From an uncultured Erythrobacter sp. (lineage in GTDB: Bacteria > Pseudomonadota > Alphaproteobacteria > Sphingomonadales > Sphingomonadaceae), in contig NZ_OY284435.1 in the NCBI RefSeq assembly GCF_958304185.1, positions 1-64,000 of the forward strand: 64,000 nucleotides of DNA. Reading direction: 5' to 3'. Position numbers and translations under genes: made by a program. Under the pieces are notes generated by a model. The model had not been told where the DNA came from, searched no databases, and saw only the letters and a list, made by a program, of their open reading frames with translations. Each line of letters starts with the position of its first letter. Position 1 is the stretch's first letter. Below, one piece after another: positions 33,526 through 42,633 of the stretch.

Positions 33526-34068
33526 ATGGCTGACGGCGACGATACCGCAGACGATGTCCGCGTTCTCGTCGAGGCGCTCTATCCGCAGTTGCGTATGATC
33601 GCAGGCGCGCTGTCTTCGCGGTTCGGTAGCCCGGAAACCCTTCGGTCGACGGCGCTCATTTCCGAAGTCTTCCTGAAACTCCGCCGCTCGCCGCGCTTCG
33701 CCGATGAACAGCATTTCCTGCGCACGGCGGCGCGCGCGATGCGGCAGGTGCTGGTCAATCATGCGCGCGGCCGCGTCGCCCAGCGGCGTGGTGGCGGTGC
33801 AGTGGTACTGCCGCTTGACGATGACGTGCCGGTGTTCTGGCAGAGCGATGCCGAATTGATCGCGCTCGATGATGCATTGGGTAAGTTGGAGAGCATAGAT
33901 GCGCGGCTGGCGGCGGTGGTCGAATGCCGGTTTTTCGGCGGCTATGACGATCAGGAAACGGGGCGCTTGCTCGGCATGACGGATCGCACTGTGCGGCGCG
34001 ACTGGGTCAAGGCGCGTGCATTGCTGCGCAACTTGCTCGCGGATGGCGACCTGCCGGGATCCGATTAA
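33526..34068 (+). CDS. ECF-type RNA polymerase sigma factor
   Basis: A 180-residue sigma factor of the ECF-like subfamily associated with Ser/Thr kinases (TIGR02999 type). Region 2 runs from about 10 to 80 (LVEALYPQLRMIAGAL then FLRTAARAMRQVLVNHARGR) and region 4 from 115 to 170, with LLGMTDRTVRRDWVKARALL as the helix-turn-helix. No anti-sigma gene is adjacent; the kinase gene converges from the other side, 22 bases away. In this subfamily the kinase is thought to control the sigma factor by phosphorylation; that is inference here. Confidence 0.9.
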   Translation: MADGDDTADDVRVLVEALYPQLRMIAGALSSRFGSPETLRSTALISEVFLKLRRSPRFADEQHFLRTAARAMRQVLVNHARGRVAQRRGGGAVVLPLDDDVPVFWQSDAELIALDDALGKLESIDARLAAVVECRFFGGYDDQETGRLLGMTDRTVRRDWVKARALLRNLLADGDLPGSD

Positions 34069-34089
34069 AGCCCGGACCGGGGCCCGGTT

Positions 34090-36531
34090 TCAAAGACCGT
34101 AGCGCTTGCGAATATCGCGGATAGCGTCACTGAGCCGCGCTCCTGCCGGCCCCATCGCCGCCACGCCTTTTTCCGCACTCGCCAATTGATCACGCGCGGC
34201 ACCCTTGTTGCCGTTAGCAGCATTCGCTCGGGCGAGCGCGATCAGCGCCACGATTTCGGGCGGCGAGCCCGCACCCGAAGTTTGGAGCGCGGCGAGATAC
34301 CCTAACTGCGCTGTCAGCAAGGCGTCCCCTTGCTGCCCGGTTCCCAGCATGGCCTCACTTAGCCCTGCGGCAGATGCGGCATGGAGCATCGATCCCTCGC
34401 CAGCGAATTCGCGCGCCATCGCCGTTGCCTCGCGCGCAAGCGGCAAGGCCTGGGCGGCATCCCCTGTCAGCAGCAAGGCCTTGGCGTGGTTATTGATCAG
34501 CGCCGCCAACGCGGCCGAGGGGCCGAACAGCGCACGCCGCAGCCGCACGGCTTCCGCAAATTGCGGCACCGCTGCCTTCGGACGACCAGCCAGAACCTCG
34601 CTCGCCGCCAGATTGTTGAGCGTGTTCATCGCATCGGGCGTTTCGCCCGCCCCGATTGCGGCCCAAGTGGCCTGAGCCTGCCGGAAGGATGCTGCGGCTT
34701 CGTCATGCTGCCCCATGGTCGACAGGACGTTGCCGAGATTGTTCTGAAAGATCGCCACATCGCGGTTGGCGGGGCCTGACATGGCGATACGTTCCGCCAG
34801 CGCGCGGCGCAGGATCGCTGCGGCGCGGGGCGGGTCCTTGTCGAGATCGCGCACAACCTGCGCCTCGGTCAGACGGCTCTCGATCATGTCGCTCTGCCAG
34901 CGGGCCGGATCGCTGGCCCAGAATGCCTGAGCGGCGGCGAGCATCGCGCGGGCCTGTTCGGGCTCACCAGTACGCAGATAGACCTGCGCGAGATCGACCT
35001 TGGCCTCGGCAATCACTTCAGGTGGCACCTTGCCGGACTGCGCGGCCGGGCTGCCTAGCGGTAGGGAAGCGACCGGCTTTAACAGGCCGATGGCACCGGG
35101 ATAGTCGTTGGAATGAAAGTACAGCTCGCCAAGCGCCTTGAGAACCGGGGCAAAATGCGCCGGATCGCGGGCAAATTCGCGCGTCAGGCGTTCGGATGCG
35201 CGGTCGAGCACGTCCTTGCGCGATCCGTCAGGCCCCGCCGCCTCGGTCGATTCGCCCAGCACCAGAAACAGCGATTGGCGCACCGCCTCGGTCCGGTCAG
35301 CCTCGACCACCGCAGCATCGCGGGCGGCTCTCGCATCACGAGCCTGCCAGAGCGCAGCGCCGAGCCCGCCTGTCAGGCTGAGCGCAATCGCAGCAGCGCC
35401 CGCCACCGGCCATTTGAAGCGCGTGAGCCAGCGGCGAAAGCGGTAGCTCGGCTCGTGCTTGCGCGCTTCGACTGCGTGGCCTGCCAGCGCCCGGCGCAGG
35501 TCGCCGGCAAAGGCATCCATGGTTGGATAGCGCGCCGCCGGATCTCTGCTCAGCGCACATGCCAGCACTGCGCTAACATCGTCCAACAAAGCAGATGGCG
35601 CGCGCCGCGCAACGTCGGGCAGCAGGGCGGGCCGGTTGGTCGCTGCCGGAGTATCGCCATCCACTGCCAGCGCGATGCCGGCAGGCAGGCCGCCGCGCCG
35701 GACGGCGGGATGCCCGGTAAGCAATTCGTGCAGCACTTGCGTCAAGCCATAAACATCGGTCGCCGGGCCGACCGACAGGCCTTCGACCAATTCCGGCGCA
35801 GCATAGGCCAGCGACAGGCGCTCCGGCGCGGCGGCATCATGGCTGCCAAGCCGCCGGGCGATCCCGAAATCGATGAGGCGTGGCTGGCCCATCGGATCGA
35901 CCAGAATGTTCGATGGCTTGAGGTCGCGGTGCAGCACCAGCCGCGCATGGGCCTGCGCCAACCCATCAGCAGCGGCGAGCACCAGCCGCACTCGTTCTGC
36001 CAGACCGAGCCGATGGTCGGCGCACCAGCGATCGATGGTCGGACCGTCGATCCGCTCCATCACCATCCAGCTTGACCCGTCGGGCAGGGTGCCACCATCC
36101 AGGATGCGCGCAATCGAGGGGTGATCAAGGTCGGCGAGGACCTGACGTTCCTGCGTCATCACCATCAAGTCTGTGCCGGGTAGAGCATCGTTGAGCTTGA
36201 GCGCCCCGGCCTGCGTGAAGCCGCCCTCGACCCGGTCGACGGCATAGACTCGGCCCATGCCTCCTTCGCCGATCAGGCCCCGTATCGCCCAGACACCGAT
36301 GCGTTCGCCTTCATTCAGGGGCGGTGGGCGGTTCGCCTGATCCACTCCCATCGCTCCTGTGCGCATGAAACCGGTAAGGCCGGAATGCAGACTGTCGATG
36401 AAATGAAAGGCGGCAGCCTGAAAATCGGGATCGCCATCGGTTTGCGCCGCTACAAACCCGCGCTGCTCGGTCAGTGGCAGCTCCATGGCTTCATCGATCA
36501 ACGCCGATAGCCGGGGCCAATTCTGGTTCAT
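34090..36531 (-). CDS. Membrane Ser/Thr protein kinase with C-terminal helical repeats
   Basis: An 813-residue kinase. Glycine loop LIGEGGMGRV (about 86-95), Lys112 (in AGALKL), HRDLKPSN (201-208, catalytic Asp203) and DFG (221-223) are all present, so it should be active. A single membrane helix (about 378-398, VAGAAAIALSLTGGLGAAL) separates the cytoplasmic kinase from a TPR-like, Ala-rich repeat region of about 400 residues outside. I start at ATG 36531; a TTG at 36546 is possible. It converges on the sigma gene. Likely a sensor that acts on the sigma factor. Confidence 0.9.
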   Translation of the reverse strand: MNQNWPRLSALIDEAMELPLTEQRGFVAAQTDGDPDFQAAAFHFIDSLHSGLTGFMRTGAMGVDQANRPPPLNEGERIGVWAIRGLIGEGGMGRVYAVDRVEGGFTQAGALKLNDALPGTDLMVMTQERQVLADLDHPSIARILDGGTLPDGSSWMVMERIDGPTIDRWCADHRLGLAERVRLVLAAADGLAQAHARLVLHRDLKPSNILVDPMGQPRLIDFGIARRLGSHDAAAPERLSLAYAAPELVEGLSVGPATDVYGLTQVLHELLTGHPAVRRGGLPAGIALAVDGDTPAATNRPALLPDVARRAPSALLDDVSAVLACALSRDPAARYPTMDAFAGDLRRALAGHAVEARKHEPSYRFRRWLTRFKWPVAGAAAIALSLTGGLGAALWQARDARAARDAAVVEADRTEAVRQSLFLVLGESTEAAGPDGSRKDVLDRASERLTREFARDPAHFAPVLKALGELYFHSNDYPGAIGLLKPVASLPLGSPAAQSGKVPPEVIAEAKVDLAQVYLRTGEPEQARAMLAAAQAFWASDPARWQSDMIESRLTEAQVVRDLDKDPPRAAAILRRALAERIAMSGPANRDVAIFQNNLGNVLSTMGQHDEAAASFRQAQATWAAIGAGETPDAMNTLNNLAASEVLAGRPKAAVPQFAEAVRLRRALFGPSAALAALINNHAKALLLTGDAAQALPLAREATAMAREFAGEGSMLHAASAAGLSEAMLGTGQQGDALLTAQLGYLAALQTSGAGSPPEIVALIALARANAANGNKGAARDQLASAEKGVAAMGPAGARLSDAIRDIRKRYGL

Positions 36532-36807
36532 CAGCAATATGCCCAATCACTTGGAAAGGCGAAAATACACCTTTCCCCCGGCAACTTGGTAAGCGGCCAT
36601 GAGGCTGTAACGCAACTTTTTTTGCGCCGCATGTCCGCTTTGGGGGAGCTTTGCTGTTCTGCCAGTGGGAGGGCCCGCAACCGGACTATTTTCAGGGGGG
36701 AAGCAAATGTCCGATCCACGCGACCGCGATCGCCTGTCCGCAAATTTCTCCAATCCGTGTTCTGCATTCTGACAGCGCCGCGCGCTGATTTCAGGAAGGA
36801 AAAATTG

Positions 36808-37812
36808 ATGCCGATCTCCACCGATGCCATGTTTGTCGCTCTGGCAGTCAGCGCCTTGATGATCCCCGTTAGCGGCCACGCGCAGCAGCGTACGGTTGCT
36901 CCGGCCGCCGCGCCGGCGGCAGCGACTTGCGTCGACGGGCGCGGGCCGACGTCTGGGTTTTTCTGCGCGCCGTTGGTCAACAACGAATCCGTGCGTGCTT
37001 GCACCACCAACGCCAAGGGGGCCGCCCTGACCCAGTGCCAGCAAGCGGCCGCAGCCAGCTTCTGCCGCACCCGTTCCTACAGCGCGGCGGCGGCCTATCA
37101 GGTCACCCCCAGCGGGAACTTGTCCGAAGTGCTGTGCCGCGCGCCGGTCGCTGCGGTTGTTGCTGGGCAGGGCGATGCGCCTTCTGGTAGCGCGGCGACC
37201 GCAGCCGCGCCCGCCGCGCCCGCACAGATGAACAGCGTTTACGCCACCCAAGTCGAGTCGGGCGCGACTCCAGCTCTTACTTTGTCCCCCTTTGGCCCGC
37301 AGATGACCGGCACATATCGTGTCACGCAGGATGATGCCTTCTTTGACAGCATCTATCAGTCAGGCGGCGGCACGATCACTGAAGGACGCCTAGAGGGCAC
37401 CTTCGACGGCACATTTTTCGTCGGCTATTGGTATGAAAAAGAAGGCCGAACTTATGTTCAGCGTGTGTGTGATCCTGCACGTGGCGGCGAACTCGTATTT
37501 GGACGGTTTAAGCTTAGCTTCTCCGCGGATCGCAAGAGCTTTACCGGCGTGCACGGCACCTGCGATGCTGACCCTGAGGACGGTTACTTCGCCGGTTGGA
37601 ACGGCACATTGACCGGTCAGGTGCCGGCCTCCGCCCCCACGCAAGCGGCAGCGGGTTCCACCAGTGACAAGAAGAGCAAAAAGCGGCCGTCCACAAGCGA
37701 GACGGTGGCCGATCGGCTCGCACGGGAAGCCGCAGAAGAGGCCGAGCGCGCTGCGGCCGACAAGGTGCGCGAAGGCGTGCGCGATGTGATCGGCGGCAAG
37801 CTGCCCTTCTGA
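36808..37812 (+). CDS. Secreted hypothetical protein, first gene of a four-gene operon
   Basis: A 334-residue protein starting MPISTDAMFVALAVSALMIP with a signal peptide (Ala-x-Ala-type GHA/Q site). The start has CAGGAAGGA upstream. An N-terminal Cys-rich part (about 40-115, six Cys) is followed by an Ala/Pro linker, a lipocalin-like beta stretch (TYRVTQDDAFFDSIYQSGGG, TFFVGYWYEKEGRTY) and a charged C-terminal helix. The middle resembles avidin/lipocalin-like domains but no family is certain. Three exported proteins follow closely. Confidence 0.7.
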   Translation: MPISTDAMFVALAVSALMIPVSGHAQQRTVAPAAAPAAATCVDGRGPTSGFFCAPLVNNESVRACTTNAKGAALTQCQQAAAASFCRTRSYSAAAAYQVTPSGNLSEVLCRAPVAAVVAGQGDAPSGSAATAAAPAAPAQMNSVYATQVESGATPALTLSPFGPQMTGTYRVTQDDAFFDSIYQSGGGTITEGRLEGTFDGTFFVGYWYEKEGRTYVQRVCDPARGGELVFGRFKLSFSADRKSFTGVHGTCDADPEDGYFAGWNGTLTGQVPASAPTQAAAGSTSDKKSKKRPSTSETVADRLAREAAEEAERAAADKVREGVRDVIGGKLPF

Positions 37813-37857
37813 TCATCGCGCCTGCCGCCTCCATCACATTCATCAAGGATTTGAGAA

Positions 37858-38346
37858 ATGACCAATCGCAATATTGCACAGCGTCTTGCGGCTTTGGCCG
37901 GGGCCACGCTCCTGCTGGCCGCATGCGGCGGCGAGAATGCCGGGAGTGATGCCGCAAGCAGTGCCGAGGCTGAAGTCGGTGCCTCGGCCGTCAAGGCGGT
38001 CATCGGCGGTGTGACCGGGGTTGGCGTATCCGTTTCCGATCTCCCCGACTTTGCCGAAGTGCCTTCGGGCTCCAATGCGATCCACAACATGGCCGTCAAC
38101 CAAGACGGCAAGACGGGGGGCTCGGTCACATTCGAGACATCCCAGTCACCCGCTGATCTGATCGCTTTCTACCGCGCTTCAATGGCCCGCAATGGCTTAA
38201 AAATCGGCATGGAAACGCAGTCCCCCCAGATGGTCCAGATGATGGGCGAAAGCGAAGATAAATCCAAATCGCTGATGGTGATGATCGTCGTTGACGATGC
38301 GGGCAAGGCATCGCTCAACCTCGTGCACTCGCGAACCACAGGCTGA
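37858..38346 (+). CDS. Lipoprotein, hypothetical
   Basis: A 162-residue lipoprotein. The signal peptide ends in LLLAACGG, a clear lipobox. The mature part has a Ser/Ala-rich tether, then a beta-alpha domain including GGSVTFETSQSPADLIAFYR and MVMIVVDDAGKASLNLV. The segment S-P-A-D-L-I-A-F-Y-R-x-x-M resembles a domain shared with its downstream neighbour (about 30-50 residues). No function known. It lies 45 bases after the previous gene. Confidence 0.7.
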   Translation: MTNRNIAQRLAALAGATLLLAACGGENAGSDAASSAEAEVGASAVKAVIGGVTGVGVSVSDLPDFAEVPSGSNAIHNMAVNQDGKTGGSVTFETSQSPADLIAFYRASMARNGLKIGMETQSPQMVQMMGESEDKSKSLMVMIVVDDAGKASLNLVHSRTTG

Positions 38347-38362
38347 TCGGGAGGAGCATGAC

Positions 38363-38842
38363 ATGATGCGCATTGCCATAAGCGGAGCGCTGGCTCTGAT
38401 CCTCGCCGGCTGCGGCAGCGAAACCGGGAATGACAGCGGTAACCCAGGCGCTGCCGAGGCTGCGGCCGCGGGCGTCGCCGCCGTCTTGAAAAGTGAAGCG
38501 GCCGGGCGTCCCTTTCCCGATGACATGCCAGCCTTCGTCGAGCCGATGCCGGGCGGCAATTACATGACCGGGATGCGCGGCAACAATGCGCTGCGGTCCA
38601 CCGGCATGGATATGTACGACGCGCCGGGCAGCGCGGCAGACGCGGTCGCGTTTCATACCGATGCGCTGACGAAAGCCGGGTTTGCCCCGCAAGTCGCCGC
38701 TGCAAAAAAGGTCCGCAACACCATGGAAACGTTGATTGCCGGAAAGCATGCTGATGGCCGGACGTTGGACATCGTCGTGATCGAGAAATCGCCGACCGAT
38801 GCGGTCGTGCAGATGAGCTATACCATTCCGGCGGCGCAGTAG
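38363..38842 (+). CDS. Lipoprotein, hypothetical, relative of upstream gene
   Basis: A 159-residue lipoprotein starting MMRIAISGALALILAGCGSE, with lipobox LILAGC. GGGAGGAGC precedes the ATG at 38363. The mature part has a low-complexity tether and then GSAADAVAFHTDALTKAGFA and RTLDIVVIEKSPTDAVVQM, patterned like the upstream lipoprotein, so the two are probably paralogues. They are separated by 16 bases, and the third gene's ATG follows its stop directly. Confidence 0.7.
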   Translation: MMRIAISGALALILAGCGSETGNDSGNPGAAEAAAAGVAAVLKSEAAGRPFPDDMPAFVEPMPGGNYMTGMRGNNALRSTGMDMYDAPGSAADAVAFHTDALTKAGFAPQVAAAKKVRNTMETLIAGKHADGRTLDIVVIEKSPTDAVVQMSYTIPAAQ

Positions 38843-39316
38843 ATGCGCCGCACGTTCATGCTCGCTGCCACCGCGATGATCGGTCTGACTCCGAACGCCT
38901 CGGCGCAGGAGAATGACGGCGCGATCCCGCCGAGCGATTGGCAGGGGAATTATGCGCTGACTCGAACCGATCCGCGCATCCGTACGCTGGCAGGGGCTGA
39001 CCTGATCGGGATGCAAGTCATTCAGGATCGCGGAGCCGATACCGCAACGGTCAGCTGGGATGCGCGCCAGGCGATCTGCCCTGATCCGCTAGACGAGCCC
39101 TGCGAGTGGATCGGCGCCAATGGGACCGATACCGCGCGCGTGATCGGCGATACGCTGGTGCTGGCGCTGCGCTTGTCTCCGGATGACAGCGATCCCGCTA
39201 TCCTCGTGCTGCAACGCCGCCCCACCGGGGCGCGCAGACCCGCGCGCTTTGCCGGCTTCATCACCAATGCCCGCGCCGGTTGGGACATCCGGTTTGATGC
39301 AACGCAGACCCTGTAA
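38843..39316 (+). CDS. Small secreted hypothetical protein
   Basis: A 157-residue protein with signal peptide MRRTFMLAATAMIGLTPNAS then AQEN. The mature part is beta-rich with two Cys (AICPDP and DEPCEW) that could form a disulfide. It starts one base after the previous stop (TAG then ATG), so it ends the four-gene operon. Followed at once by a strong two-way hairpin terminator. No family recognised. Confidence 0.65.
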   Translation: MRRTFMLAATAMIGLTPNASAQENDGAIPPSDWQGNYALTRTDPRIRTLAGADLIGMQVIQDRGADTATVSWDARQAICPDPLDEPCEWIGANGTDTARVIGDTLVLALRLSPDDSDPAILVLQRRPTGARRPARFAGFITNARAGWDIRFDATQTL

Positions 39317-39345
39317 CGAAGGCGCAGTAGCGCTGCGCCTTCGTT
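39315..39345. terminator. Bidirectional hairpin terminator
   Basis: A 13-bp stem, aacgaaggcgcag (39315-39327) with ctgcgccttcgtt (39333-39345), with a 5-base loop. It overlaps the stop of the upstream gene and lies 13 bases from the stop of the convergent metallopeptidase gene, so it can serve both. Confidence 0.8.
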
Positions 39346-39357
39346 ATTCTTTCGCCC

Positions 39358-41529
39358 TCAATTGACCCGCCGCGCCGCTGGCACCACCACGGGATCATCT
39401 TCGTAGGTGAACTCAGCCCGGTCGCCGTTGGGATCACCAACCAGCACCGGCTCGCCATCGCGGTCGAAGATCAGCGCCATGGTTCCACCTTCCTCAGGAT
39501 CGGGCACATCATAACGAACACAGCCAGAGCCCTTCGTTGGGCACGGGACCGACTGCGGGCGCAACCCCATGGCCTGCCCCAGTGATTTGCGCATCTCCTT
39601 GTAAAGCTCAGTCATGTTCAGCGGACCACGGTGGGGCATAACCCGTCCCAGTGCGGCCCCGGGTCCGCCAGGGCCGCTCAGACTATATCCGAGTGCCGAT
39701 CCAAATGCCGCCCCGTTAGCGTTCATATTGGAGGCACGCACCCATTGGCCCGTCTGGTCATCCCGACCGACGATGCCATCGGCATCGGCATAACCAACCT
39801 CACCTTCGGCCGATTCCATCCGGGTTGCATCGCTCGAAGCGTCATAGACCATGCGGCCGGACAGGCTCCCGCCTTCATAGATGGTCATGGTGACGCCGCA
39901 GGCCCGCGAGCGCACGTTGACCGTGGTGAAGGTTTCCCAGTCTTGTGCTGAGAGAGACCTATAGCCCCTCACCTGCAAAACGTGCGGGCCCGTGGCCTTG
40001 GGAGTAAAATTGCGGCCTGAAAATGCGCCGGGGCGGCCCTTCGCTTGGAACTCAAGGTCCGGAACCTTGCCACCTTCCCCATCGATATATTCGACCACAA
40101 TTTCGGCTGTGCGGCCAACGCCGATGCAAGATGGCCCCGCCACCCGCACATGGCGCGCAGTACCGACGAAGTTGACCCTCTGGGCATTGGTGGCGTTTGG
40201 GTTGGACTTAGCGACATTTGTCGCACGGCCAAGCACCTCAATATTCCCGCTACGGTTGAGATAAACCCGCTCGAACGGATTTTCATCAAGCCATTGGCCG
40301 CTGACCGCAAGGCCCAGATGCGGCGCTGCTGTCATGCGTTCGATGTCAGCGGTGAAGCTGGTCACCACGATCCCCGGCTGATCAAGCTTCACTGGTGCGA
40401 GCAGCGAACGATTCAATTCAAACATCAGTGCTGACGTGGCCAGACGATTGATCACCTGCTCATCGGAAATCAAACCATCCTTGGTCGTCGGCTTGTCGAA
40501 GGCCATTCTCGGCACATCGCCGCCGGTGGACGTGTAATACTTCTGGTCGTTACCATTTTCCGCGATGACCCGGCCATAGACTTCGCGCAAGGAGGAGCCG
40601 CGTTCCCGGAACATCCGGTCAATGAAGCTGATCCCCGGATCGGCTGGCGACAGTTCACCGCTCTCGTTGGCGCGGGTAATGTCGCGCAGGAAATTGACCG
40701 GGAAGTCATCCAGCTTTCCGCCAGCACCATACCAGAAATGAGCGCGGTCATATCCGGTCTTGGACTGGTGTAGCGGTACATCATAGAAGGTTTCACGCAA
40801 GAAGTACGGCTGGCGATCAGTTGCAACAGCGGCAAAGGCAGTGCCCACCGCTTCGGCCATGCCTTCGTGTATCCATGCGCCATATATCGCGCGCTGAGGC
40901 TGTTTCCAGAAGGTGGAACCGAATGATGCCTGCGACTGAAAGGCATGGAACATTTCATGACCGACATAACTCGCGAGAATTGCTGTGTCGTCCAAATCCT
41001 TGCTGCGCGCCGCGCAAGTTATATCAATCGCCGAAAATACGATAATTGTATTATCTCTGACATAATATGCCGGATTTTGATTTGTATCAACATATTTGTC
41101 GGCACGAGTTATTATTGAAAAATATTTTTTGTCGCCAGATATATTGATGGATTTAATGTCCAGCGGCTCAAGGTCATAGATTTTGTACCAGTCCAGTGCC
41201 TGTTCAAGCAAACCAGTGAACTGTTTCGCCGACGGATCAGCCGGGTCACAATTTGGCTGCCCACCACCTACCGAAGTGACATCGCCCTTCTTGATTCGTC
41301 GGCAATCCAAATACCACCTGTTGCTTTGATAAACTGTGGCAACCTCTGGCACCGCAGCTTCCGGTTTGGCGGCCTCGATCTCGAGGCAGTCGGCCGCCCA
41401 CGCCTGCTGCCCCGCGGCCAGCACAGCCAAAGCCGTGCCAAGCCGCAGTAGGCTACGTTTGCGGTGGCTTGTGATGGCAGAGGGGCGGCTGGTCCGGTTG
41501 GTATCAAGCGCAGCTTTGCATTTGATCAT
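39358..41529 (-). CDS. Secreted HExxH metallopeptidase, uncharacterised
   Basis: A 723-residue protein. A long, positively charged N-terminus precedes a signal sequence (LLRLGTALAVLAAGQQAWA). The zinc motif HEMFHAFQ is at 191-198 (H191-E-M-F-H195), and IHEGMAEAVG at 220-229 gives a likely third ligand (Glu222 or Glu225) as in gluzincins. The second half (about 420-600) has beta-sandwich features and a late helical region. No known peptidase family is certain. It lies opposite the exported-protein operon. Natural targets may include those proteins; this is speculation. Confidence 0.7.
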   Translation of the reverse strand: MIKCKAALDTNRTSRPSAITSHRKRSLLRLGTALAVLAAGQQAWAADCLEIEAAKPEAAVPEVATVYQSNRWYLDCRRIKKGDVTSVGGGQPNCDPADPSAKQFTGLLEQALDWYKIYDLEPLDIKSINISGDKKYFSIITRADKYVDTNQNPAYYVRDNTIIVFSAIDITCAARSKDLDDTAILASYVGHEMFHAFQSQASFGSTFWKQPQRAIYGAWIHEGMAEAVGTAFAAVATDRQPYFLRETFYDVPLHQSKTGYDRAHFWYGAGGKLDDFPVNFLRDITRANESGELSPADPGISFIDRMFRERGSSLREVYGRVIAENGNDQKYYTSTGGDVPRMAFDKPTTKDGLISDEQVINRLATSALMFELNRSLLAPVKLDQPGIVVTSFTADIERMTAAPHLGLAVSGQWLDENPFERVYLNRSGNIEVLGRATNVAKSNPNATNAQRVNFVGTARHVRVAGPSCIGVGRTAEIVVEYIDGEGGKVPDLEFQAKGRPGAFSGRNFTPKATGPHVLQVRGYRSLSAQDWETFTTVNVRSRACGVTMTIYEGGSLSGRMVYDASSDATRMESAEGEVGYADADGIVGRDDQTGQWVRASNMNANGAAFGSALGYSLSGPGGPGAALGRVMPHRGPLNMTELYKEMRKSLGQAMGLRPQSVPCPTKGSGCVRYDVPDPEEGGTMALIFDRDGEPVLVGDPNGDRAEFTYEDDPVVVPAARRVN

Positions 41530-41683
41530 GGCGGGGCGTCCTTATTTCTATGGTCGGAGGCGGCTCTGTTCCTCTAAACCCCTTTTTGCGGCCAAAGCGG
41601 ATATGCAGCGCCGCCACGCTGCTCCCTCGCGCCGCGAGCTTCAAAGGCAAAGCCTCATGCGTCAGCCCCTTGGGGCGCGGGAG

Positions 41684-42130
41684 CTAGGCTCCCTTCTGGA
41701 CCGCAATACAGGCGCTGATATTGGGCAATTCGCGCTCCAGAGCATCGCGGGTGACCAGGTTTCTGGTGGAATTCACCACCAGCGCGTCGACATCGGCCTC
41801 GCTCATATCGGGCGCCTTCAGACGGCCGACGCGGTCGTCCCAATAGACGGTCATCGCGGTATCGATTTCTGCCAGCGCGGCAGGCAGCTCACCGGCAAGG
41901 AGCACTTTTTTCGCAGCGGCGGCGGCGGCGATCAGCCCGCGGCACTTCCATGCCTCCTCCACCTCGGCGCGCGTGGCAGCGATGGTCTCACCAACGCCGT
42001 CGCCAAGGCTTGCAGCGCTGCTGTTGCCCGCTGGCTGAGCACCTTGCGCCGCGCCAACGGTCTCCGCTTGGTCGGCTTCCCCGCAAGCCGTAACGCAGAC
42101 CAGCAGGATTAACATCATCAAAGACCGCAT
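41684..42130 (-). CDS. Lipoprotein, hypothetical
   Basis: A 148-residue lipoprotein starting MRSLMMLILLVCVTACGEAD at 42130, with lipobox VTAC. A longer frame to 42226 adds 32 residues before the signal and is not used. The mature protein is helical, with EVEEAWKCRGLIAAAAAAKK, and has one Cys pair (WKCRG, ISACIA). About 150 bases upstream of the metallopeptidase gene on the same strand; possibly co-transcribed with it. Confidence 0.7.
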   Translation of the reverse strand: MRSLMMLILLVCVTACGEADQAETVGAAQGAQPAGNSSAASLGDGVGETIAATRAEVEEAWKCRGLIAAAAAAKKVLLAGELPAALAEIDTAMTVYWDDRVGRLKAPDMSEADVDALVVNSTRNLVTRDALERELPNISACIAVQKGA

Positions 42131-42283
42131 GTTGTTTCCTTTCGCATGTAAAACCAGAAAACATCGACAAAGCGGACAAGGTGCGCAAAGAATTTTGCGG
42201 TGCTGGTGTCTGCGTCTTTCCAGCAACCTTTATCGCCCGAATATGGTCGGCTTACACCCCAGAGCTGGTCTTCCCTTTGCTGC

Positions 42284-42410
42284 TCAGGCCCGGAAGTCGG
42301 CACCATCATGGGCGTTGGCTGCGCTGGCATCCCACGTTTGGATCAGCCCATGAGCTCTGTCGATGCTGATGTGGTTCTTGTATCCAAGCATCGGAATGAC
42401 AAGCTCGACC
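42284..42410 (-). pseudogene. IS5-family transposase fragment
   Basis: On the reverse strand, about 40 codons read LGYKNHISIDRAHGLIQTWD and ANAHDGADF, the second catalytic segment of IS5-type transposases (usually F-G-Y-K-N-H-I-x-x-D). The rest of the gene is missing. It lies next to a copy of the dispersed repeat. Confidence 0.7.
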
Positions 42411-42500
42411 GGCTTGAAAGCGTTGAGCGTGGGGCCGCTACGCATAAGCCGCCATTCCGAAAACCACCCAATCCTAGTCGTTGCAGGTGATGGTGCGCGT

Positions 42501-42575
42501 TCCCGAAAACGGACAGGCAGCTTAGGCGGGATTTTCGCCGAGAGCGGACTTTCTTCAAACGATCTCGAAACGGAC
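42501..42575. repeat. Dispersed ~70-bp repeat, copy
   Basis: tcccgaaaacggacaggcag, then gggattttcgccgagagcgg and cttcaaacgatctcg. The nearest relative is the copy at 46767 (about 70 percent by eye); both sit beside IS fragments. The next gene starts 60 bases downstream. Confidence 0.6.
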
Positions 42576-42633
42576 CGCATGCGCGCTTCTTGGGCGACTT
42601 GCCTGTGGAGAGCCTTCCACCTACTCCAGACAA

